Positions 55,644 to 64,000 of a stretch of DNA of 64,000 nucleotides are shown piece after piece (positions within the stretch are counted from its first letter, which is position 1; the number at the start of each line of letters is the position of its first letter). The stretch comes from Schistocephalus solidus (lineage: Eukaryota; Platyhelminthes; Cestoda; Diphyllobothriidea; Diphyllobothriidae), in assembly GCA_017591395.1 (NCBI GenBank), contig WEDG01005219.1:1-64000 (forward strand), written 5' to 3'. The notes under the pieces are model-generated. The model searched no databases, was not told the origin of the DNA, and saw only the letters and a program-made list of their open reading frames with translations. Both the position numbers and the translations under genes were made by a program.

Positions 55644-57527
55644 TTGATCCAGCAAATCTTCGAACAGGCTAAGAGGCTCTCCGAAGAAAACCGACTAGCT
55701 GAAGAGGTTAACTTTGCCGAAAACCCTTCGTACAATGTTGCAAAACTCTTTTCGCGGACAGTAAAATCGCAGAGAAAAACTCAGTACCCTGTACTTCGAG
55801 ATGCTTTTGGAAACCCTATAGCTGACGCTAAGTTGACGGCTGATAGCTTCAATGCTTTCTTGTCTAGAACATTCAGTGAACATTCGGTCGCCCCCTTTCC
55901 AAAACGTCCGGGTTTGGACCGGTAACGTCCTCGAAAAACATAACTTTTACCCTCTGGGACTTAACCGTAGCCATTCGGCGTTCTCGCCAATCTTACAGTC
56001 CTGGACCAGATGGCGTCCCGGTCAGCGTTCTAAAGGTGGACGCAAATGATATATTTCCGTCACTTCTGTATAAGATATTCAATCTTGCTCTTGAAAGTGA
56101 AACCTTCCCTATTTTATGGAAGGAATCGCACATTTTGCCTATACCCAAACACGGCCGAACTACGTCATTTGACGACTTTAGGCCAATAAATACACTGCCA
56201 GCAGCCTCGAAGATATTAGAGACCTTGATTAAAAACAAGTTGATGCGTCACCTAACAGAGAATAACCTACTTAATGCGGCTCAGCATGGGTTTCTCGAAA
56301 AAGATCTTGTGACACCTGCCAACTCTCTTACTTTGATCATGTGCTACAATCTAGAGATAGTGGTTTTGCAATTTACACCGTTTATTTCTGACTTCACGAA
56401 GGCTTTTTGATCGTGTTGACCACGATCTCCTCCTGCTAAAACTTACCTCCTTCGGCATAGGTAACAAGCTTCTGAACTTAATATCCTCCTATTTGAATGA
56501 TCGCGCACAACGGGTAAAAATTTCCGATGTTATCTCCAACCCCACGCACGTGAGGAGTGGCGTTATTCAGGGTAGTGTACTCGGCCCGCTTCTATTTTGC
56601 CTATTTGTGAACGATGTTCCTGATGGTTTTCAGTATGGTAGGCCCTTTATGTACGCTGATGATTTAAAAGTTGCCTATCGTTATAAACCGGTCGATCGCC
56701 ACATTGTGCTTGAGCTCTTAAAAAAGGATCTTCAAGCCTTCGCTCAGTGGTGTTGCACATGGCGCCTTTCGCTCTCTTGGCACAAATGCTCCGTTATGGT
56801 TAGTTGTGACAACCATCAGCCTCATCTAAGCATAGACGGTCATGACTTAAATGTGCCCGGGTTTATTACGGATCTGGGCATATCATATTCTAGTAGTCTT
56901 AATCTGTCAGAGCACTGCGCCCTGGTTGTCTCTAAAGCACGCCAAACCACTGGGTTTATTCTCAGAAATTTTAAAACCCTCAATATTAGGACCAGCCTTT
57001 ATAAAATGTGTGTCAGACCTAGTCTGGAATACTGCTCGTTTCTATTTAGCCTTATGCACGCGAGTGAACGGAGGAAGATAGAATCAGTCCAGCACTTCTT
57101 TACTAAAAGAGTTATTACTTCAGAGCACAGAAACCTGTCCTACCAACAACGCTGTGAGCTTACAAGCCTCGACCCGTTGTGGCTTCGTAGATTACAGAAG
57201 GGACTATTTTTACTGTTCAAGCTTTTAAACGGTTTTACCTTTAACCCCCTTACATCCCTGAGGCAGCTCGACCACTGTCGGCGCACCAATCATAGAGATG
57301 TATTCTTATTTCTACCTTTGGTACGCACCGTTAAATACCGTCAGTTTTTTTCGGTAAACGCTATAGCAATCTGGAATAAACTACCCAGGAGTATTAAAAT
57401 TCAGCAAAACTATCCTTTGTTTGCGAGAGCTGTCACTAGTTTTCTACATTCAGGACACCTTCCGCGAATTTTGGGTGCTGATTCTCTGGAAGCTCTTTTC
57501 CGTTCTGATGGCGTCCACGGACTCTGA
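55644..57527 (+). pseudogene. LINE reverse transcriptase, three frames
   Basis: Three frame segments: 55644-55920 (linker; IADAKLTADSFNAFLSRTFS), about 55950-56400 (SYSPGPDGVPVSVLK, ILWKESHILPIPKHG, FDDFRPINTLPAASKILE) and 56493-57527. The last, 344 codons open, has VRSGVIQGSVLGPLLFCLF, catalytic FMYADDLKVAY (about 56645-56680), WRLSLSWHKCSVM, ISYSSSLNLSEHC and the C-terminal IWNKLPRSI. The catalytic Asp pair is intact. The shifts at about 55920 and 56400 make it a pseudogene. Role when intact: target-primed reverse transcription. Confidence 0.92.
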
Positions 57528-57837
57528 ATCCTATGCTGGACTTCATGCTGAAGGCAATATTGCTGGCTCTGCAGTCCGTTCGGGTTATTCCTCAGTCTAC
57601 AGCTAGCAGCCGCTCGCCGGCATACTTGCTGCTAGTACAGAAGACCAGATCCACAACACCGAAAGGAGAAGTACTACACCATGCACCTGTGTCAACACTT
57701 CTCTGTCCTAAACTTTAATCTGTTCAACAAGCTGCAGTTTTTTCTCCTGAAAATACTTTAAAGAACGATCAGGAGTTTTTTTCACTGTCAGCTTGACCCC
57801 CTACTGTATATATCCCTTTTGACCTTGCCTGTAAACT

Positions 57838-57870
57838 GGCAATAAATAAATAAATAAATAAATAATAATC
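57838..57870 (+). repeat. (AATA)n LINE tail
   Basis: Five to six AATA repeats at the 3' end of the LINE; such microsatellite tails replace poly(A) in several non-LTR clades. Confidence 0.9.
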
Positions 57871-59040
57871 CATTTTATGTTTGTATGTAACTGTCGTGTC
57901 CGCCCGTAAGACGTTGTTTGAGAATCCATCCAAGGTACCGACAATTTGCTACGAAAACGAATGGCGACGAATATCCAGGTGGGATAAGGCACATCGAAGA
58001 TATTCCAGTTAAATAAATATATAACTATAAAGTAGTGATTAAAATAGTTGCATGGAAATAAAATAGTTTTGTAGCACTGGGATCTAGGCACAGTCATAAT
58101 GAAGGATCGAAGATTACTTATATCCCCGTTATCTGTAGATATGTGCGAAGCTTTGGTGTGATGTAGCAGTGCCTTCCTGGAAGAATGAACGGTATTTTTC
58201 AAGCAAATATAAATCCAGCTTATGTTTGAATGTTTTTGTCGTGTCCCCCCCGGATGACATCCTCTGTGAGTCCTTTTCAGGCACCAACAACTTGCTGCGA
58301 AAATAAGTGGCGACAAACATCGAGGTGGGATAAGGTTTCTTGAAGTTTCAGAGAATTCCCCCGCAGGTTAGTTGTTGTGGCAAACGAAAAAAAGTCTTCG
58401 AAGTGTAGAGCACAGTCCTGATTCCTTACAAGCCGGTATATCTGTATGAGATTGCCTTGAATCTGCCTGTACTCAAGAGGGAAATGGTTAAGATCGTCAA
58501 GTCTGCATATGTATGATAAAAACTTTACACCCTTATCGACTTTTGTTGCCCTCCTTTGAACCCTTTCCAGCAGTTTGTAATCTTTTTTTAGCCACGGACG
58601 CCACGCCTGAACTCCATATGCCAGGTATGAACGAATAAACGTCCCGTATATTTTTCCAAATATGTCCTTATCGATGTCTACGAAAGTTTTTTTAATGGCA
58701 AACAGGACATTTGACACCTTTTTGGACGCCCTAACACATTGAGCGGAGGGCTTGTGGGAAGACAATATGGTGATTTCCAAGTCCTTTTGTTCGGATACAT
58801 CTGATAGGCACCTTTCGTCAAGGACGTATTGATGGGAGTCACCCATCGCGATTGCCTTCTTTGTTAAGCCGCAGTGCAACACTTATCTCAAAGTTGAACT
58901 TCATCTTCCATTTATTGGACCATTCAGATAGGCGGTTAAGTCTTTCTTGTATAGTCTGTTCATCAGTACTGCATCGGATTGGTTGTGGTATTTTGGCATA
59001 AAAAATGAGTTCTTCACAAGGAGACGTAATCAATTTTTAA
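57871..59040 (-). pseudogene. CR1-type LINE RT C-terminus with 3' repeats, minus strand
   Basis: Minus frames 59033-58839 and 58882-58277 encode LNRLSEWSNKWKMKFNFE, then VSEQKDLEITILSSHKPSAQ, FGKIYGTFIRSYLAYGVQAW, RPWLKKDYKLLERVQRRATK and SHLDVCRHLFSQQVVGA. This is the post-catalytic RT C-terminus of a second LINE family. The YADD part is absent (5' truncation near 59040). Below 58340 its 3' region is duplicated: the R-FRSKL-VP coding end recurs at 58316 and 57970. The 3' remainder lies at 55126-55625. Confidence 0.85.
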
Positions 59041-60500
59041 CTGATTATCCTATATTAACTCAAAATATATGAGCTTCCTAACTTTTGTAAAAATATCTCC
59101 AAACATTTATTAGCCTTGAAAATAAGCCCTTAAAGACTCTGCCTATCATCCTTATACGTACTAAGTTACTATATTCTTCAATTTAACCAATCTAATGCAC
59201 ATTAAATTATCACGCATCACTCAAAGCAAACTCGTGATCGAAGAAGGCATCGGACGGAATTGACAGGCCTAATGCGTTGTCATAAGAAGACAAAATATAA
59301 TCTACCAAGTCAATCGTTTAAAAGAGTTCCTCTTTAAGATGGTAGTAAGCAAATTTCGCATGCTATAGACCAAGGCCGCAAACGCCAGTCCTTCCCCAAC
59401 ATGCACGCAGTGCCAACTATTTGAACACTGATCGAAACTGTTGCCCATTTTCCGACTCCACCATCAAAATAAAATGCACAAATCATTCCCCGCAAACGAG
59501 TGCACTGGTACCGGCAGTGATTTAGAAAAAAAGTTTCTTCTCCTGCCCCACTAGCATCAACAGTAATGTAGACTTAGTCACAACCCGTCAGAATTTCGAT
59601 GAAAGGTTCGCATCATACATTAGCTTAGTTGGCGACTTGTCAAACATTAACTATAACTGGCCATGTGGTGCCCATATCCCCGAACGCACATCACTGCTAT
59701 CTCGCTTGGTTGCACAGTTAAGTAATATTATAGTATTGCACGTTCTCCTTCGTTCATATGCGGCTTACTGTAAGTGTTCTCTAAATACCCCAATCCAGAC
59801 CAAATCACAATGTCTCACCCTAATTTCGCACACACCCTTGCCTACACATACGCTGAATAATGTGTATAGGTGAAACCTCTGCGAAAAAAATGTATAATGC
59901 CAAATTATCTGGTCACTCTTTTTCTCTTGCATAGATGGCTCAACAACATAGAGTGAATGTCTTATTTTCCGGGATTGTGTGAAAACTGAGCATCCTGCTC
60001 TGATTAAAGTGTAGTTCGAGATAGTTCTCAGAATTAATATATGAAACCAAAAAGCAGATAAAAATACAAATGTAGATTAAAACTTGCGCATGCATACTAC
60101 ACCGACAATAGAAACCGTTCCATGACTGACCTTCTCTCAGGCTGTGATGCGAGCTGTTGTGTCCAAGCGAGGAGGGTGTGTATGAGTACCAGCGGCCTCT
60201 GTCTCGAGTTTTTATCGATTTGGCGCAATGGGTGGAGAATTAAGGGCAGTCATGTCTAAACGAAGCGTTAGGTCAATACGCACAGTATCGAGGTTCTTGT
60301 GGACATACGACATTTTAGAATGGCAACTGAATGGGTGACTATTATTAGTTTATTATTAGTATACAGAAATAAGAAGACGATATAAAAATAGGATGTTATT
60401 AACAGACCGAAGCCAATCTAATTCTACAAAAATTTGAAATAAACTAAACGCTGCTCAACCGAAAAGCATTCAAAGGACACACAGATCAAACAAAATGTTC
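59041..60500. other. No recognised feature
   Basis: No coding or repeat similarity recognised. The right part may be the 5' UTR of the next LINE. Confidence 0.45.
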
Positions 60501-61469
60501 ATCATACCGTCTCCTCAGTGGAACTTCAAGCAGGCAATTCCAACGCTGCAAACTGTAATGCAAAGCGTATAACACAGTTTGATCAAAATAATAAACATAG
60601 TGACTCCTTAGCCACAACTTTGGCAAATTCATCTTATGTTTATTCTGACACTCATAATACCAAACGAATAACTGCTTCCACAGTTAGGAGAGGAGATCAA
60701 AATCAAACAAAACGAGCAACTAAAAACGCTACAACCTCTCTGAAACAGATTGAAAACACCAATTCTGGATCCCGTCACGTCAAAATATAAGATAGTAATA
60801 TAACTGTTACTATGACGCTCCAAAATGAACAACCAGCGACAAAAAATGTTGACAGAGCAACTCATACAAATTCTATGACATACCTATCATCACTTCAAGT
60901 TCAAAAGTCAACCCGATTAGTCTCCCAGTTAGCGTTCCTACATACAAAGCTTCATTAAGCACACCATTACTACGTTAAGGCCCAAAATATGTCAACCATA
61001 GAAATATGAGTGCTCCAAACTCTGCAAACTCTCATAAGACACGAATAAGCTCTGATAATTACACCTCAAATCCGCAACTCAAAATGCATGACATAGGAGA
61101 AAACCAACGCACGCTAACCTTTCAAACATCATAGCAACTAATGGAAACCAAACCGGTTACTTGGGCCGCCAAACCTTCCCAACAGTTACCCCAGGTTGTT
61201 ACAATTACCGCCCAGTTAATCCTCCCTCCAAATGGAGCATAACCTCTTCACTAAACCCATGCACTCTAACACATGCACACAACCCATACACTCAAATCCC
61301 ACCACCCACTCAACACATACACTCTTACCCATTCACTCTTATCCAACCATGCACATCACCATACCTTCCAAAAGTTTCACAATTCCCTTCCATTAGTCCA
61401 TCGCAAAATCGAGACAATTTAAGTAATCATTTTTTCCACAACATCTGTCCCCTTCCCTATCCGACATCC

Positions 61470-62430
61470 TAAATATTGCCCTTATTAATGCGAGATCAAT
61501 AGTACAAAAAATACCTCAAATTAGGTCTTTCTTTGAAGCCAATAATCCCGATATGGTTTGTGAAACGGAAACATGGGTTAATAAAATAACATCGAATGTT
61601 TCGCTTTTTGTCCCAAACTATAATTTCTATTGATAAGACCGCATTAATAAATGAGCTGGCAGTTGTATGATATCCATAAAAACTACCATGGAGCAGTGGT
61701 TTTATTGTTTTCACACGAAACTTTTAATGGTGAAGCATAGTTTGTCACAGTAAAATCCTTGTCGCATACAAACATACTTATCAGATGTCTCTACACTCCT
61801 CCAGAATGTAGTAATGATGACACTGGTCTCGGCTCTCTTAGCTAAGATCATGTGTAGTATCTGTTCTTTGCAGTGTAATTTCTGCAACGGTCTCATAATT
61901 GAGACCAGCGAAATTACCTGTATTTTTCCCTACCGGACGGGTGATATGAGCTTGCTCAACCCCGTCCACGGGTCGGCCTCGTATTGTATTACCTCGAGAA
62001 TTGGCCCATATTCTGTTGAGACAGTGCCTTGCCGGTGCTGACCAAATATAAATTCTAAAAAAGTCTAACCAATCTAATATATACCATATCAAATATTCAA
62101 ATCCGAATATAAGATAATTGCGGCGATATAAACCATCCAGAAATAAACTGGGTTGAACTATCAGCCTCCACCAGACACGATGAACTGCTACCGTCAAGTG
62201 TCTTTCATAACTTGACACAAATAATCAATAAACTGACACGAGAAAACAACAAACTTGACATTATTCTCACAAATGACATCTGGCCCCTGTACACGCATTA
62301 TGACAACATGACCTTTGGAAATGCTCATAAGACACTAATAAAACAATGCTCCCTTTTAAACATTAAACTAACATCTGGTTCTAGTTGCACTTACAAAAAT
62401 AAAAAAAACTCAACATTGACTATATGAACA
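61470..62430 (+). pseudogene. LINE AP-type endonuclease, interrupted
   Basis: LNIALINARSIVQKIPQIRS then NPDMVCETETWVNK (61470-61590) is the N-terminal endonuclease motif with active-site Asn and Glu. IRCLYTPPECSNDD (61775-61826) is the middle strand. After the U2-derived insertion, the GDINHPEINWVEL motif (62125-62160) and NKLDIILTND (62245-62275) complete the fold. The spacing between the middle strand and GDIN is about 200 bp too long, which is explained by the insertion. Stops and shifts present. Confidence 0.85.
61827..62060 (+). ncRNA. U2 snRNA-derived sequence fused to a LINE tail (snRNA-SINE or chimera)
   Basis: Bases 61827-62007 follow U2 snRNA in order. TCTCGGCTCTCTTAGCTAAG then ATCATGTGTAGTATCTGTTC (5' hairpin and branch-point-recognition region, GTAGTA intact); stem-loop IIa TGCAG/CTGCA; stem-loop IIb GGTCTCA-TAAT-TGAGACC, perfect. 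Then an Sm-like GTATTTTTCC; stem III GGACGGG/CCCCGTCC with GAGCTTGCTC at its tip; and stem IV with GTATTGTATTACCTCGAG, matching the U2B''/U2A' binding loop. The first few U2 bases are missing or changed. After 62007 comes ACAGTGCCTTGCCGGTGCTG then ACCAAATATAAATT and an A-rich end, which matches the 3' tail of the LINE at 47990-48034 with 2 differences in 31. It interrupts a LINE endonuclease, so it is a retrocopy, not a U2 gene. Confidence 0.85.
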
Positions 62431-64000
62431 ACTATGTAAGGTCATTGAACTGCAGTTCATATATTCTAACGACCTCCCCGACGGAAGCTGCAAACCTTTT
62501 ATACTCTTCCTTTTTTATAACTCAATATACCTTAAAAGATGAGAGATCCCCGTATAAGAAGTCACCAAATTCCTTTCTTCTTTTCCAAGAGGCTAAACAA
62601 CGAATAAGGGAAATTTATGACCTAGTTGAAAATATAGAAACAACTAAGAACATACCAGCGGAATGCTGGGCATTAGCGTCCTGCGAACAACAGCCCAGAT
62701 CTTTCGGAAACAAATGAATAATAATCGAAAACAGGTCCCCAACTCCTGATCGCTGACTCAGGATAAGTAATAACGGATGACAACCAAATAGCGAATTTAT
62801 TCAATAATTAAGTTTCAGCCAACTATTCAGTTGAGGAAGAGTCGATACCCAACCAACAGACATGACAGCATTAACCCTTAATGAGATCTGTTTTAGCGAA
62901 GAAACCGTCAAAAAAGCTATCAAACAACTTTCGATTTCCAACTCTTATGGAACGGATAAAATCCCACCTTGCATACTTAAGCATATTATATATGCTCCAA
63001 TACTGTTATCTAATCTATTTTCATTGATCCAGTCAAATGATATCTATCCAGAAATCGAGAAATACTCAAGCATTACACCAATCGTTAAAAACGGGAACCG
63101 ATCTGATTCAAAAAGCTATCATGGTGTTAACCAAACACCGGTTATAGCAGAAATCGTAAAAAATACTTTCAAACCAAATGTTAAACCATCTGACAAACGC
63201 TTACCTCATACCTTTTTCTCAACACGCTTTCTTACCTAAAAAGTCATGTTAGTCCTGCCATCTCACCTTCCTTGAATTTGTTTCAAGTAACAGAGATCAC
63301 GTAAACACGGTGACATCGACACACTTTGACCCAAAAAGCGTTTATCAAAGTCCTCCATAAAAGACTAATAGAATAGCTAATGAGTCATGGGATTAGGCCT
63401 TTTCTTCTCAACTTTCTAAAATCTTACCTTCAAAACCGATGTCAAGTAGAATAAATCCCAAACGTGGTCTCAAAACCATCTCATATTAGTATTTGCGTAC
63501 GTCAAGGGACTATCCTATGCCCCCTCCTTTTCCTTATATACATTCACGACTTATCCTCTCTATCAATGTCAGCTGAAACACTTTCATATGCGGACGACTT
63601 AAAACTTGCTTATTCATTTAACAAGTATACAGTAGCCAGCATGCATAGAAAGATTGAAAATGATCTTAAATATCTAGGCAAATGGAGTATTCAATGGTAA
63701 ATGCCATTCGCGCCAAGTAAATGTCAACGTCTGATTTTCGGTCCACAAAAACTTCCTCTCATAATTTTCAACGATTAAGAAATAACCGAGACACCATAAA
63801 TAAAAGATTTTTAGGTATTAGCTGTACAAATACTCTTGATTTATCCCCCCATGTTAAATAAATATCACCGAAAGCCACTAGAATATGCCAAATCATTTGT
63901 ACAAATTTCTCCTCAACTACCCTAATGACACGACTCAATATAATTTACGGTTTACCTCTCCTGGATTACTGCTCAATTTGCTTTGGCATAATGCACTCAG
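62424..64000 (+). pseudogene. LINE reverse transcriptase, degenerate, partial
   Basis: Frames at 62424-62717 (linker; YKKSPNSFLLFQEAKQRI), 62862-63239 (ICFSEETVKKAIKQLSISNS, YGTDKIPPCILK, YPEIEKYSSITPIVKNG), 63464-63700 (VRQGTILCPLLFLIYIHDL, catalytic SYADDLKLAYSF at about 63585) and the C-terminal part to the window edge (LLDYCSICFG-like). Catalytic Asp pair intact but at least three shifts separate the pieces. It is distinct in sequence from the LINE at 55626 but of the same general clade. Confidence 0.85.

Larger units (their letters stand above)
55626..57870 (+). mobile_element. CR1/Jockey-type LINE, 5'-truncated, inserted in another LINE
   Basis: The element starts in the linker before RT (no endonuclease) and ends with a short AATA microsatellite (57840-57870) preceded by TGTAAACTGGC, a typical LINE 3' end. 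It sits inside the 3' repeat array of a minus-strand LINE, with array pieces on both sides. Confidence 0.85.
60501..64000 (+). mobile_element. LINE (CR1/Jockey-type), near full length, runs off the window
   Basis: A possible ORF1 with Asn/Thr/Pro-rich, low-complexity composition (60518-61470, several frames), then endonuclease (61470-62400) and RT (62420-64000+). The endonuclease is split by a U2-derived insertion at 61827-62060. The 3' end is beyond the window. Confidence 0.8.

Noticed and set aside
61827..62007. Functional U2 snRNA gene
   Set aside because: It interrupts a LINE endonuclease, lacks the first U2 bases, and is fused to a LINE tail. No snRNA promoter is recognisable because the upstream DNA is LINE coding sequence.

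Overview
This window looks like repeat-rich flatworm (platyhelminth) nuclear DNA. I lean towards a tapeworm, with low certainty. The evidence is spliced, phase-consistent exons with GT/AG borders, no prokaryotic gene organisation, and a dense mixture of Penelope-like elements (PLEs), CR1/Jockey-type LINEs, a Ty3/Gypsy LTR element and tRNA-derived SINEs, nearly all broken by frameshifts.

Two host gene fragments are supported, both on the minus strand. (1) Three exons at 7443-7161, 5731-5661 and 4487-4350 encode the HD phosphohydrolase core of a SAMHD1-like dNTPase; the later exons, including the expected last metal-binding Asp, were not found. (2) Three exons at 42795-42718, 41614-41286 and 40912-40735 encode the C-terminal 192 residues of an unidentified coiled-coil protein, with a poly(A) signal at 40561-40556.

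Mobile DNA by region: 1-1400 carries inverted PLE terminal-type repeats between AT microsatellites, then PLE fragments. 12.1 kb has a LINE scrap. 16.3-22.4 kb has SINE copies, a degenerate plus-strand PLE (18233-20300), a minus-strand PLE end and an interspersed repeat family called here R2. 26.9-33.4 kb has two SINE dimers, three PLE pieces and a four-copy, 354-bp tandem repeat array closed by an inverted copy. 35.9-36.8 kb is a head-to-head R2 pair. 46.5-54.5 kb is a Gypsy element with both LTRs, interrupted by a minus-strand LINE. 55.1-59.0 kb is a LINE inserted into the 3' repeats of another LINE. 60.5-64.0 kb is a further LINE that runs off the window.

The most interesting content is RNA. 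The 354-bp PLE repeats each contain a type I hammerhead ribozyme with a palindromic stem III; several copies keep the whole catalytic core. The tRNA-derived SINEs carry a second, unrelated hammerhead-like fold just after the tRNA head, again with a palindromic stem III, and occur as head-to-tail dimers. At about 61827-62060 a near-complete U2 snRNA sequence is fused to a LINE-type 3' tail; the same tail ends the LINE at 48 kb. This looks like an snRNA-headed SINE or a template-switch chimera sitting inside another LINE.

All calls come from reading the sequence by eye. Mobile-element borders are approximate unless stated.
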